Numbered from the stretch's first letter, positions 11,330-22,853 are shown. The stretch: 64,000 bases of DNA from Ctena decussata (GCA_963989385.1 OZ022502.1:5610501-5674500); one strand, 5' to 3'. Notes: generated from the sequence alone by a model not told the origin. Numbers and translations are program-made.

Positions 11330-11480
11330 CGAGCTATTCGTGCCTTCGAATTCGGATAACCAGGGGTCACACGTTCAAGTCCCGCTGGAGGCGAGATTCT
11401 GTTAGAATCTAAATGACGCTTCTTCATAAGCACTCTGCCATTGTTTGGAAATGACTGAAAAACTGATTAAAAGGACGTTA
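11330..11480 (+). mobile_element. Decayed tRNA-derived SINE
   Basis: A B-box-like GTTCAAGTCCCGC is followed by GGAGGCGAGATTCTG and, further on, TGGAAATGACTGAAAAACTG and GGACGTTAAAAC. The order matches the remnant at 12085-12245 and loosely the S-b family. The head is poorly preserved. Confidence 0.45.
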
Positions 11481-11653
11481 AAACCGCCTGCGCAACACTA
11501 GAAAATCGTTATGAAATGCAGGAAATTGTGAGTTGTACAAGCCCAAACCGACCTATGCATATGTGCTGTCAGGGTCAGAGCTTTAGGATACACAGGAGAA
11601 CTTCAAAATTGAGCAGCCCAGTTGTCAGTATTTTTTTCATCTTTTTTCCATTA

Positions 11654-11822
11654 TGAATGGATGGGTGGATGGCTTGCCATTTTACGTTCTTTCAACCGTA
11701 TTTTAGTCATACCAGGACGATATGAGAGTGATTATGAAAGGCTGTGTGCAGTGGAACCCGATTTACGGCTGGAAAAATTTCCGCCACCAGCGGGGCTCAA
11801 ACCCGGGACTGCTAGAGACTGC
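11654..11822 (-). mobile_element. tRNA-derived SINE, family S-b
   Basis: A minus-strand copy with B box GGGTTTGAGCCCC, TTTCCAGCCGTAAATCGGG, CACACAGCCTTTCATAATC, CGTCCTGGTATGACTAAAAT and a CCATCCACCCATCC tail. The A-box end is truncated near 11822. The ORF at 11622-11825 is read antisense through it. Confidence 0.7.
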
Positions 11823-12084
11823 TAGAATATAAAAGAATAAAATAAATATCATTAATCTTTGGTTATACATGTATTTGTATTGACATATTTGACAATACAA
11901 AAAAAAAACATGACTGGAACCTAGGCCATGTGTATGCACAAAACAGCCAAAAACAAGTTAGACTGGTCAAAAAGGAAGGGCCGGATCTGGGTCTACCATG
12001 CTTGTCAGTCACCTAGCATATGTTTCTGGAACATTTTTAATTTGCACGATTTTTTAGGCGAGGCACAGAATCGGACACGGTAAG

Positions 12085-12245
12085 CGTCGACCTGGTCATC
12101 TAGCGGTCCCGGGCTCGAATCTGGCTGGATGCGAGATTCTGACCGACCGTACATGGAATCCATTGCATACATTTTTTTATAATAAGCCTCACGTAGTTCC
12201 GATATGACTGGAATACTGTTACAAAAAAAAATAATAATAAACCAT
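12085..12245 (+). mobile_element. Decayed tRNA-derived SINE
   Basis: CTGGTCATCTAGCGGTCCCG and GGCTCGAATCT (B box) are followed by GGATGCGAGATTCTG, GGAATCCATTGCA and CCGATATGACTGGAATACTG, ending in an A-rich AATAATAATAA tail. It is diverged from S-b but follows the same order. Confidence 0.5.
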
Positions 12246-12330
12246 GTCAGATTTAGGTTTAATACAGTACGTTCTGACACTAGATAATCCCGTGAATTTG
12301 ACAGAAATGAGCCGCGCCACGCGAAAGCCA

Positions 12331-12532
12331 ACAAAGTGGCATGTGCGCCCAGCGAAGACTCCGTTTAGCCTGGGCATCCGTCCAGTCTGATCATAGCCTT
12401 CGCTGTCGGCATTGAGATTGAGGTAGGTTTGACCCATAGCTGCCCTTAAATAAGCAATCGCGAAGTCTCTGAGCAGACTGAGCGGACATCCAGGCTGATC
12501 TGGGTCCTCCTTGGGTGAACATGCCACTTTGT
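12331..12532. mobile_element. Small MITE with 14-bp terminal inverted repeats
   Basis: ACAAAGTGGCATGT (12331-12344) and its exact inverse ACATGCCACTTTGT (12519-12532) bound about 200 bp. No target duplication is obvious. Two minus-strand ORFs across it look incidental. Confidence 0.6.
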
Positions 12533-12574
12533 TTATTTCCTCGTGTCAAGCTCACCGGCCGCTTTGTATATCAT

Positions 12575-12645
12575 TGTCTTTTATTCAATGGGGCTCTATT
12601 TGGGGAACAGTCTGTTATTCAGTGGGGCTCTATTTGGGGAATTGT
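12575..12645. repeat. Short 35-bp tandem duplication
   Basis: Two consecutive copies contain TTATTCAATGGGGCTCTATT / TTATTCAGTGGGGCTCTATT followed by TGGGGAA. This is a recent local duplication. Confidence 0.75.
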
Positions 12646-13654
12646 GTGGTTATGCGCAGGATAAAGTGGGAGCCTTGATTGTATGGTTGGTTGGTTTGGG
12701 TTGGTTGATTGGTTTGGGTTTAATGACCCTTTGAGTCAAGATTTCGGTCTATATCGGACCGTCTCCCTGAGAGAGGGAGAAAGGAAAGAGAACTGATAGA
12801 CGAGAGAAAAAAATGTCTAAACAACCCCCTGCCCGCACCTACTGAAAGCATAGTGGCCCTTGCCCTACTTTTATCCAAATAAGTACATGCAGGACGCTAC
12901 GGCATTAGAAGTTATAACCAGCGCCATCGCCCCATCTACCACCCCCGGAAAAATGGATAGGAAGGACGTCGATAAAGTGGAGTGGCCGGACCTCATTGAG
13001 CCACTTTTCCCTCATAGTCCCACCCCAACCCCACTGCACAGCTATATAACCTAGCTAGAGTCTCGGAATTGTGTATATAGAAACTAGGGGAAGAAACTCT
13101 GTCACTCTTCCATCTTTAACACGGAGCAAACTGCAGAAGAAGTCCCCATAGGAGAGTTGGGAGAGAGTGGAGGCGGAGCGGGAGAAGTTTGAAAATGTTT
13201 TACCTCTTTTCTCTGACCCAGTCTATAAAAATTAAATCTGTTCCTCCTATTATAGAGTAGACTAGCTGTATGAATCTAATGAAAAATAAGCTGGATTTTT
13301 TGCCTTGGGTCTGGGCTAATGTGTAGAACACTGATACACGGGCTCAATTGACAGTCCTATCGGCAAATATTATTTGTATAAGCACGGCTCTATTCGAATA
13401 CCATGCGAATGTAGCCTGCTGCCTGAGCAAACAGCATAGATTTGGATCAACATGCATGTTTCCGCAGAGTCTCACAAAACTGTTAAAGATTAGTAATGAA
13501 TTATCGGTCCGTCCAGTCGGTCTGCGTTTTTTTTGTTTTTTTTTTGGAAGATTTCGATCAGGAAGGGCAAGTGCCAACGTTGTTTTTTATTTATTTATTT
13601 TATTTTTGTTCACATGCATAAAGCACTATTTACGTGAATAATAAAATCATGATT

Positions 13655-13800
13655 TCCTGATCACCTCGTGGACTCAGTGCTCGCTTTTCACGCGTTGTGG
13701 ATTCGACTCCTTATGGGCGGCACATGTCCGATCAGGTTCTTCATTCCAGCAGATCCCTCGCTGAACAAGCACGACTGAACAAACATTATCAGTTGAAAAA
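13655..13800 (+). mobile_element. Possible tRNA-derived SINE remnant
   Basis: GTGGATTCGACTCC resembles a B box, preceded by CACCTCGTGGACTCAGTGCTCG, with an unfamiliar body after it. Absent from the equivalent place in the right core copy, so it probably inserted here. Confidence 0.35.
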
Positions 13801-14169
13801 GATCAGCCAGTCAAGAGGAAATGTTCAATTTGCCTCCCTTCCTTTGCACAAAAGAGCAGCGAAGACTGATTAGCATTCGAATTTTAGCAGTCCTCTTTGC
13901 GTACGTCGGTAACAGTAGCTATCATAAAATATTATCTCGCAACGAAAACGGCATTACATTTTAAAAACCAGCCGCTTATGAATAGGAAAAGTTGTGTTTT
14001 GGATTTTTGTATAGATTAAAAATATGACTTCGTATGTCAGAAATGGTGTAAAACATTTCGATTATCACAGAAATGTTTACTAAATAACAAAATGAGGGTT
14101 TGACAATTTAATAAGCGCCAATAATTTTCGTACACATAAAGTTCTGAGATTTTTTTTTATTCAGTAAGA

Positions 14170-14240
14170 ATATAATAATAATAATAATAATAATAGATGT
14201 AAAATATAATAATAACTACAATAATAATTATAATAATAGA
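14170..14240. repeat. AAT microsatellite, interrupted
   Basis: Runs of AATAATAAT with ACT and ATT interruptions. Low complexity only. Confidence 0.85.
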
Positions 14241-14477
14241 AGAAAAGAAAACAACAAGAAGTAGTAGAAAAAAATGATCAAGATATAATACTACTACACT
14301 ACTAATAATTATAGTATCAATGGTTCGAAAATGTCAACAAATTTATGTTTGAATAATTGTATAAATATCGTAAAAATTATATTTATCCACTCAAAATTAT
14401 TCCGTACACACATAAATGATTACACTGTCATGTTTGCTAGATCCCGCAAATCCGTTGTTTATTAGATAAAACAGATT

Positions 14478-14752
14478 GCCGGGCCGGGTAGCGCAATCGG
14501 TAGGGCATCTGACTCGTAAGTGAGAGGTCCTGGGTTCGAATTCCGGTCTGGCCACATACTTTCGTTTCTCCTTCCGCTGATTCAAGAAGGGCAGTTGTCA
14601 GTTACTGACGAAAGTATGTGCACTTAGTACTGGTTAACCGCTTAGGAGGTCTAAGCCTGCCCAGGAATAGTGTGGTTAGGTTAACTGACCGTCCCGACAT
14701 GACCTTAGTTGTTTACCGTGGACGGTAAGCATCAAACCAACCAACCAACCAA
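14478..14752 (+). mobile_element. tRNA-derived SINE, family S-a (plus copy)
   Basis: The head has an A box (TAGCGCAATCGGTAGGGC) and a B box (GGTTCGAATTCC, 14533-14544) and can form a seven-pair acceptor-like stem, GGCCGGG with TCTGGCC. The body carries ACATACTTTCGTTTCTCC, GGTTAACCGCTTAGGAGG, CTGACCGTCCCGACATGACC and ends in an AACC simple repeat. The anticodon stem does not pair, so this is not a tRNA gene. A minus-strand copy lies at 37695-37955. Resembles molluscan Pol III SINEs. Confidence 0.85.
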
Positions 14753-15607
14753 CTGGTGCGATTGATCACGACGCGGAAGCAGTAGTCATAGCTACCAGAA
14801 TATTTATAATGGCGAAGTGATATTTGTCGATTGTTTTCAATGGATTTAAATGGGGTAAGGAAGAAATAATAATAATAATAAACAACAAATAAATGAATAA
14901 ATAAATTAAAATGAAAACGAAAAAGCGATAAGCCTAATATTAACGCAGATCATGTTAACTCCAGATTCAGATTTTCCATTCTATGAAAGAAATATTTTTT
15001 ATATGATGAGAATATAGGCTGAAAACAAAAGTATTCAGTTTTAAACAACTTTAGGACGAGCCTAAGGCGTTGATTCAGGCGAGAAAGTATGCGCGAAATG
15101 TTGAGGCGCCTGAAACAATTAATTTGATTCTTATAAACTCGAAAAAGACAAGCATTGTGTAATAAAACGCCGGGCAGAGCAGATTCAGAGTAGCAGGGCC
15201 AAAAATGTACGGAAGTTGGGACATCTTTTACCTATTAGTATGAGCTGTGTGCTTTAAAATTTTCTATCCGGGCTGCCAATAAAATAAAATTATAAATAAA
15301 ATGAAATACTGAAATGAAAACGATGGGATACTAAGCAAACTGTGCAGACCCCGCTGAAATAAAGTTTTATGGGTTCTTTGTGTAATAGTTTATGGCTGTT
15401 GTAGGTTCTATTTCTCTTTTCCTTAGTATTTCTGTTTTATTTATGTATTTATTTTATTTATTTATTTTTTATGACAAACTTAACTTTCAGGTCGGAAGTG
15501 TCACTCTAGCAAAATCCGATCATATTAAGAATTACAAATTTGGCGTAATCCTACGAACAATGCGAATAATAAAAAAAAAGTTTTTGTAAGCGTTTATTTT
15601 CACATGA

Positions 15608-17524
15608 AAGGACTACGTGCGTGAAGGCCAACTTTTGGCCCCCATCTGAGGCCAAAATATGAAGTCGAGATAAAAGTATTTCGTTGCATGATTTCATTAA
15701 ACCAATACTCCTAGTGTTCCATTTCAGTTTCAGTTTGAATCTTGCTGTGCGTTAAGTATGGAAAAATGGCTGCTGAAACAGGCATAAACCATGGAATTTG
15801 TCGTTTTTGCTCATTTTTAGTCATTCAGTTTAGAAATTGGAACAGAGCACAACCTTTAACCATAAAATCCATTTAACATATGATGTAATTTGCTATAAAG
15901 CACATCGTATTAAAAGATTTTGTTGGTTAATGATTGTGCTCATATTTAATTCTTAAAAAAAACTGAATTCTGCAGACAGCCGTTTACCTATAGTTTGCCT
16001 GTAATAAACATGGTGAAATGTATACCTGGCTGTAATTGTTAATTCAAAGGCATAAGAACTAAGATTTAAATGTGATTTTAAGTAAACCTTCACAAACTGG
16101 ATTACCCTAAAATGTTACCACCTTTCAACAAATTATAGTAAATATCCTAAAAATGTTGCACTGATTGAATTATCCTAAAATTGGACCTTTCACAGTTTAG
16201 CAGCTATCCAAAAGCAGCAGTTTTGTAAAAATAAAAAAAGTCTAGCCTCTGAGCAAACTGTTCCAAATAAAAAGAAGTCTTATCAGGGGTTGTACTTGCT
16301 GCTTAATAGGAATTTTTATCTCAATATTAATTAAAATTACGGTACCTTGCTTAAGTTAGACTTACTTTATCATGGCGCCACTATTCCAGAGATGGTTGTT
16401 CGAAGTTTTAACATTTTGTTGGATATACCTACATGTTTATAAAGTAGGAAGCTATCTATAGATTTTATTCATTAACCTGAATAAACCTAAGATTCTGCAT
16501 ATAAAATCAATAAAATGATTTGTTTTGGTACATACTGACAGATGTCAAGCAGAAATTGACTGATTTTGATGTCAGCTAACAAATACCTTAAAATGTTGAC
16601 ATTTTGGCTCTCAAAACTGCGTGACACATTTCAGCACAGATATCGGCTGAAATGGACGGCAAAACATTTTTATCATCATGTGACACTATTTTTATGATAG
16701 TAATCTAATCTCTAATAAAAATCATAAATAAGTTCCTTCAAGAGCAAGGGCTGAAGGTGGATCAGAGAACAAGTGAGCAGGGGATTTTGTATACCCCGCC
16801 ACTACCTCTGCCTAATCAAAACAATTATTATCAGAAAACTTTAATGCAAATCCAATACAAGTTTTAATGTCTGTGACATTGACCTTAGAGCAGCAAAAAT
16901 GATGTCAACTAATCAATTTCAATTTTGCTCTACATGTTGATCAAGAGACCCTATTCTTGTATACTGACGCTATTAATAGCAATCATTTACAACGACTGCC
17001 TAAGTCCTAATTATTGATTACTGGCCCCACCCAGGGGCCCAACCCCGGGGCTTTTATATCCATTGTCAAAAGAACCCCTACAGAAATATCATGAACCAAA
17101 TGTGAAAAGAAGCTGACATGCAGTATACGAGATAAGAGCAAACAAAAAACGTTTAACGCAAAACTGTGAAGGAAAATGACAGACGAACAGACGGATGAAC
17201 AAATATACTAACAAATGGCCAAACGGACGAAAAGACAAAATTTATATATTCCGCAAATAGTTTGTATGCCAGATGATTAATTTAACTCATTCCAACAGAA
17301 AAGTATAATTACATGCTACAAACATATACATGAAAATGTAATTTTCCTTGTACAGAGAATGGCATAAGGGTCATAACCTTTGACCCCACTTTGTCCCCAT
17401 ATATGATGTCAGTCACCAATGTCCTTACCAGTTTCATTTAGGGGAATAACACAACTATTATTCATACCAATATGAGTCATTTTGGTTGGGGGCCATTTTT
17501 TGGCCTTAATGCACGTAGTCCTTT
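15608..17524. mobile_element. 1.9-kb non-autonomous TIR element
   Basis: The left end AAAGGACTACGTGCGTGAAG and the inverse of the right end (AAAGGACTACGTGCATTAAG) agree and continue into GGCCA...TTGGCCCCCA. The homologous core copy at about 34305-34320 lacks the element and runs directly from CACATGAAA into the distal flank, giving a paralogous empty site. No transposase ORF. GGGGCCCAACCCCGGGGC lies near 17034. The exact target duplication is blurred by A/T bases next to the ends. Confidence 0.75.
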
Positions 17525-17799
17525 ACGACCCATAAATGAAGGTGGTATGATTTTGAAACTGGGCCCAGAAAAGTGTGTCGTATGTCTGTTTATTTGCGCG
17601 GTGTGATCGATATATTTTAAGCTCGCTTGTGTTTATATCACCCGATTGTTTGCATCGTCAAAATATTGTGCATGCAAAATGCGCATGCTATACCAATCTG
17701 CGCAAGCTGTTATAAAATGTGCCTTTTTCATAATGCCCCAAAGACATTCATCTGCTTGTCTTATTTTTCGAGTTTTCATACTTCCAATGACCGTAAATG

Positions 17800-18012
17800 A
17801 TTCAGAGCCAGTCAGGAATGGCTTGAAGACTTACGATTCGACGTCCTATTCACTTAGGATTTTATTTCCTTTTGAACACTATTTTAGTCATTTAAGGGCA
17901 GTGTAAAGCTGTGTGCAATGGAATTCCGTTTACGGTTGGAAATATTTCCGCTGTATGGAATCGAATCAAGAACCGCTAGATCAGCAGGCCAGCGCTTAAC
18001 CTTCTAAGCTAA
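17800..18012 (-). mobile_element. tRNA-derived SINE, family S-b, within the shared core
   Basis: A minus-strand copy with TTAAGCGCTGGCCTGCTGAT, GTAAACGGAATTCCATTGCA and CATTCCTGACTGGCTCTGAA. The orthologous insertion in the inverted core is 33831-34055. Its presence in both copies shows that the SINE predates the duplication of the core. Confidence 0.75.
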
Positions 18013-18525
18013 TATGCGACGTTAAATAAAGCTTCTTTATCTTTTATCTTAATCTTTCGCAAACTTTATATTGTAAATGTCCTAAATATTGGGTCACCTA
18101 CAATTATAGCTGTAACTTTCCTAAATCTTAACAGTTTAATTTTTCCAATGCAGTTATGCGGCTAAAATTGTAGATGAAATGACAACATAGTATGCCACGA
18201 TCAAACTGCTCATTCAGGCTGAAGGAGCAGTCTTATCTTGGCCTACACTTTTTGCTCAGACATAGCTGTCCCAATATTTAGGATTTTATGGTACTTAACA
18301 TATAGTGTACTTTTTATTCATAAATGCGTCGGTGTGGGTTGTATCATGCCTGGTGATGACTGGAGTTTTACGGCACCCTTTGTGAAATGTTACAATAAAT
18401 ATTAATTTGTTTTAAAGAAAAATCTTTTAAACACTACATGCCCGTCCGATTTACAGATCGACATGTAAACAGTGCGAAAATCAATATATCATGTCTTTAA
18501 CAGTAATGGTACGATCAGTATTACT

Positions 18526-19200
18526 GTTCAGGGCCGTCGGAAGGATTTTGATATTGGGGGGCGGATTTTTCCCCTCCCCCACCCGCCAATTCAAAAAGAA
18601 AATAAAGTTTATGAAAAAAAAACTGAATTCCTTCAAGAGCAATAAATACACTATAAAGAAGGTACATCGGCAATACTTCGAAGTTTCGGCTACTCAAGCC
18701 TCATCAGTGACCCTGACATGATCCGGCGACAAAAGCCAGAGGAGAGCATACTGTACTTTCTAACTTTTGACAAGGCAGTCAATTCAAAGACTGATTTAGG
18801 CCTACTTAAAAGTTATAAACGTGCGCAGCTTGTCAGAGTTCCGCCAGAGTCCATGTTACCACTGTCTCGCGAATTACCACCCAGGCCAAATTATCACGTG
18901 CAACACTGGGCCAGTCCAGTATCAGTCCGGTCAGATGTTAGAGAAAATTAATCCAGCATGACTGGGGTTTGAACCGGCGATCCCAAGATATACAGGGATA
19001 CTGGATACGCTGAGCAGCTAAGTGGACATGCTTAAAATAAATAAAGAATCTGAACATATTTTAAACAGACTCTTTTAGCTCCATGCACTACGTTTCAGTA
19101 ACTCGTTTGGAGGCGTCATGTGAAAAGTCGATCCATAATGCTGGGATTTTTTGGAGATTTTTGACCATGTGAACGCTTAGCACAAATACTTTTTATTTGC
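18526..19200. other. Unassigned; tRNA-like remnant
   Basis: Homology to the P2 core ends near 18525. CGCCGGTTCAAACCCC on the minus strand near 18970 resembles a SINE B box. The plus-strand ORF 18718-18951 has no recognisable family. Confidence 0.4.
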
Positions 19201-19202
19201 AC

Positions 19203-20980
19203 ATTCTATTCTATTCTATCCCATAACCTTGCTAGGTCGTTGGGGCACCACAGATGACCTCAAAACAATTCATTTCCACCTTGTCCTGTCTTCAGCTGCC
19301 CTAGTTGAGCTGACAAACTCCATTCCTGTCCACTCCTTGATATGTTCTTCCCACCTCTTCATCTGTCTGCCTCTTCTTCTTTTTCCTTTCACTATGCCCT
19401 GAAGAATTGTCTTTGCTAAACCAGAAGACCTTGAGATGTGGCCAAAGCACCTTAGTTTCCGTTCCTTGACCAGCGTCAGGAGTTCATCATATTCTCCAAT
19501 GGGTGCTTGGATCTTTCTGTGAACCTCCTCATTGGTTATATGGTCCTTGAATGAAATGGTAAGTAGCCTTCGGTAGCATCTCATCTCAAAGGCCTGCGTT
19601 CTTTTCTCTAACTCTGCTGTCAAAGTCCACGATTCACAGGCATACAGAAATATGGAAATGACAAGGGAGCGCATAAGTTCACCTTTCATCCAAGAGATAT
19701 GTTGTTATCTCTCCAAATTGGTTTCAGCTTGGTAAGAGCTGAACTGGCTTGTGCAATACTTGAGAGAACCTCCTGGATGTAGCCATCATCTGAGACAACT
19801 GCTCCAAGATATTTGAAGCTGCTTACGGTACCAAGCTTCTGCCCTTTTACCTTGACCTCCCTCTGGATGTCATCTGCGCTGTTCGTCATCAGTTTGGTCT
19901 TCTCAGCACTGATCTCCATCTTATACCTTGCGCAGGTTTGGTCGAGACTTTCAACGAGAGCTTCTTGTTCCTGCTCTTCCTCAGCTAGACCGTCTATGTC
20001 ATCCGCAAACCGCAGATTGGTAATGTTTCTGCCGCCTGTGCTACTCTTCCTTCATGTTCTTCCAGAGAATCAGACATGATCCGTTCGAGAAAAATATTGA
20101 AGAGGATGGGTGATAGAAGACATCCTTGTCTTACTCCAACTGTTGTTCTGAACCATTCTCCTGTGCTGCCATTTATCAGGACTGCACTTGCAGCCTTGTC
20201 GTATAGCTGCTCAATGGTGCGAACTCGATTTGCACTGATATTGTTGTCCCGCATGGTGGCCCATAAGGCTGCATGCCATGCCCTGTCAAAGGCTTTTTTG
20301 AAATCAGTGAAGACATGGTACAGATTCTGCTGATGTTGGAGATACTTTTCACACAGGATTATAAGGTTGATGATTTGCTCAGTGGTGCTCCTTCCTACTC
20401 GGAACCCAGCCTGTTCCTCAGCGATTATCTCCTCGGCTTGTGGTTTAAGCCTGTTCAAGATGACCGCAGCATGACTTTGCTTGAATGACTGATGAGGCTG
20501 ATGGTTCTGTAGTTCTGGCAGAGCTGTAGGTTGCCTTTTTTGAGGGAGCGTAATAATCTGCGACTGAGTCCATGGGGTAGGCCATTCTCCTGTTCTCCAG
20601 ATCCTGTTACAAATTTCTGTTAGAACATCAATCATGGTCTCGACGCCAGCTTGAACAAGTCCTGCTGGTATATTATCAACTCCGGCAGATTTTCCCTTCT
20701 TTAGTGCTGCTACTGCAATCTCAACTTCCTCACGAAGGATCGGTTGTTGATTTTCTTCTGGGGGCCGGCTGCAGTCCAGAACCGCATTGTCACCGTAAGT
20801 CTCATGTTGTATAGTTCTGGGCAATATTCTGTCCATCTGCTGAGAAACTATTGTTCCTCTGTAAGGCATTTCCCTGACTTGTCCTGGATAGTTGTGGATG
20901 TCCTGGATAGTTGTGGATTTGCATATGGTAAGCAAAATTTGCATATAAGCAAACTTACTCAGAGACGCAAATTTGTCCAT
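19203..20980 (-). mobile_element. Decayed 5'-truncated non-LTR retrotransposon (LINE)
   Basis: The element runs on the minus strand. Its 3' end is a pentamer tail (ATTCT/AGAAT repeats at 19203-19219) directly after the ancestral stop, typical of a LINE. The coding part is a reverse transcriptase lacking the upstream endonuclease, so it is 5'-truncated near 20930-20980. It is an insertion within P1, absent from the equivalent part of P2. A second, older fragment of the same family is at 29465-29745. Confidence 0.85.
19217..20950 (-). pseudogene. LINE reverse transcriptase, frameshifted
   Basis: Reverse transcriptase that would copy the LINE RNA at a nicked target. Segment 20980-19994 shows KKGKSAGVDNIPA, EEQAGFRVGRSTTEQI, FTDFKKAFDRAWH and GVRQGCLLSPILFNIF in order, the fingers and palm motifs of non-LTR RT. 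A frameshift near 20040 then moves the catalytic FADD (about 20000) into another frame, which continues as DIDGLAEEEQEQEALVESL and MEISAEKTKLM. A second frameshift near 19687 leads to the C-terminal part (MRSLVISIFLYACESWTL ... HISRSSGLAKTILQG). A premature TGA lies at 19270-19272, before the ancestral stop at 19217-19219. Upstream near 20860 the correct frame (GKCLTEEQ, RWTEYCPELYN) carries another stop. Not functional. Family is RTE/CR1-like by general appearance; the clade is uncertain. Confidence 0.9.
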
Positions 20981-21199
20981 GTGTACGGGGCTTATGTGAA
21001 TTTGAAACTTATCTTTCCTTTTATAAATTTTATTTCCCTAGTTTCCCATTAGGCCTCCAATCCAGCGATACTGAACCTGGGTATACTGTTTTCTCGTGTC
21101 CGTCAGTTCGCTTTCTCAATTAAAACACAACAAGATGTGGCTTGAATTTGTATTTGATCCAACTGGGTTGTTACTTTCATTCCTCGCAAATTAGGAATT
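20981..21199. other. Unassigned spacer
   Basis: Between the LINE and the P1 right arm. AGGCCTCCAAT near 21052 echoes GGCCTCCAATAC at the end of the P2 core, a possible resumption of homology after the 18526-21050 insertion. Confidence 0.3.
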
Positions 21200-22798
21200 T
21201 TTCCTTATGTAAGAATATTCCCGCAATTTGTTTTATATGGATGGAAACAACTAATAAATTAAAATGCTGATATAATGAAATGATAAATTGTAGGAATATT
21301 CCTACAATCTGAGAAATGCGGCTTGAGGTGTAATTAAGCTAAATCTGGCTGTTACTTTCTTGTAAATAAGCAATTTCCAAAATGTAGGAATATTCCTACA
21401 ATCCAGAAGATGTGGTTTGAGTTTTGATTTAATCAACCAAAATCTTACTTTCAATCCTCACAAATGAGGAATTTCCAAGATGGTTTGAACTGCGATTTAA
21501 CTTACCTTCATTCCTTAAAAATGGGTCATCTTTACATAGGAATATTCCCACGATTCGTAAAATAAAGATAAAGCAATCATATTCCCTTTGCATTTTTCTG
21601 CAGTTTTTAAAAATGATAATGAAACAAAAAGTAAATTGTAGGAATATTCCTACAATCTGAGAGATGTGGTTTGGACTATGATTAAACTAACCTTCCTGCC
21701 TTGAAAATGGATATTCTTCAGAATGTAGGAATGTATCTACAAATTGTAAAATATAGATTATAATTCTCTCCCATTTAAGCGATTATGGAATGTAAATAAA
21801 AAATGTAGGAATATTCCTCCAATTTCAGATTTTTTTTAATTTATCAATAATTTGCCATCATCCAAATTGTAGGAATATTCCTACAATCTGATGGCAAATA
21901 GGGTTGAACAAATTGGTTGTAATATCTAGAATATAGCAATATCCCTGCAATCTGTTTTGTTTTATATATCACAAAGAAGCCATTTCCAAATTGTAGGAAT
22001 ATTCCTACGATTTGTAAAATATAGATAAAGTAATCATTTCCTCTCTGCATTTTTCTGCAGTTACAAAAATAATGAAGGAACAAAGGGGAAATTGTAGGAA
22101 TATTCCTACATTCTGAGACGTGTGGTTTGAATTATGATGGAACTTACCTTCATCTCTGCAAATGGCTTTTCTAGAATATAGATAATTTTATTCTGTCGTT
22201 TCCTACCTTGAAATTGATGAAGGAACTAGAATTAAAATGTAGGAATATTCCTACGATTTGGTCGGATCTTTCATTTATTAAAAATATGCAATCTCTGAAG
22301 ATTTAGGAATATATCTAGAATCTGAAAGAACTGCGTAAAATTTGGATTGAAGTAAATTCTTCGAAATTTAGGAATAGCCTTTCGTTTTAAAAGATGTTGA
22401 TGGTTCATGACTGAATCAAATCGTAGGAAATTCCTACGATTTGGTAGGATCTTTCATTTATTGAAAATATACCATCTCAGAAAATGTAGGAATATTCCTA
22501 CAATCTGAAGATCTGTGTTGAAATTGGATTGAATTAAGTTCTTCAACATATAAGAATAGCTGTTCATTTTAAAAATAGTTGATGGTTCATGAATGAATCA
22601 AATCGTAGAAATATTCCTACAATTTGATGATATCAGTTGAGCCATAGCAAAACCATGGCTGGTGAAGTGTGATTTTGACTACCCCAAAACAAGGCTTCTA
22701 GGTAACCATTTTCAATGATACTCAATTTTGCACTTGCTATTTCACACTTTTTACAGTCTAAAAACCTGCATTTTCAGTGCAAAAAAGGACATCTCGTG
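21200..22798. repeat. P1 right arm: GGAATATTCC palindrome array
   Basis: About fourteen palindromes lie near 21212, 21292, 21382, 21538, 21638, 21808, 21868, 21945, 21993, 22093, 22238, 22426, 22487 and 22606, spaced mostly 85-150 bp, many within TTGTAGGAATATTCCTACAA. Spacer phrases such as GATCTTTCATTTATTGAAAA and TTTTCTGCAGTT are the inverse of left-arm spacers, so the arms are homologous and inverted. It ends in 165 bp of unique terminal repeat. Confidence 0.85.
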
Positions 22799-22853
22799 TC
22801 ACTTCTGTGTATACAGGGGCAGTTACCAAACGCAAAGGAGTCCGCTAGCTCCC

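Larger units (their letters stand above)
13085..18525 (+). repeat. Core segment shared, inverted, with P2 (left copy)
   Basis: Blocks align to the reverse complement of 32868-35745: 13085-13460 with 35395-35745; 13540-13625 with 35240-35345; 15385-15600 with 34330-34500; 17545-18020 with 33395-34275; 18030-18525 with 32868-33365. The left copy has an extra 1.9-kb TIR element (15608-17524) and other material at 13630-15385. The right copy has an extra satellite (34500-35235) and about 425 bp at 33408-33830. No TIR bounds the core itself. No exon is recognised. Confidence 0.8.
3916..22798. mobile_element. P1: 18.9-kb foldback element with GGAATATTCC-array arms
   Basis: The outer 165 bp on each side are inverted copies: CACGAGATGTCCTTTT, then TGCACTGAAAATGCAGG, continuing through the GGCTCAACTGATAT phrase. 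They read inward at 3916-4080 and outward at 22635-22798. Inside these are inverted arms made of short palindromes (left 4083-6210, right 21200-22620). Flanks are TCTC (3912-3915) and TCAC (22799-22802), at best an imperfect 4-bp target duplication. The interior holds SINEs, a MITE, a TIR element, a decayed LINE and a core shared with P2. No transposase ORF is visible. It could instead be two independent half-elements that happen to be inverted. Confidence 0.65.

Noticed and set aside
14478..14555. tRNA gene
   Set aside because: A and B boxes and an acceptor-like stem are present, but the anticodon stem does not pair and a SINE body with a simple-repeat tail follows; a second copy at 37695-37955 shares the body.
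19994..20980. Active LINE suggested by the 328-codon frame
   Set aside because: The catalytic FADD is in another frame, there is a premature TGA at 19270-19272, upstream stops occur, and no endonuclease is present.
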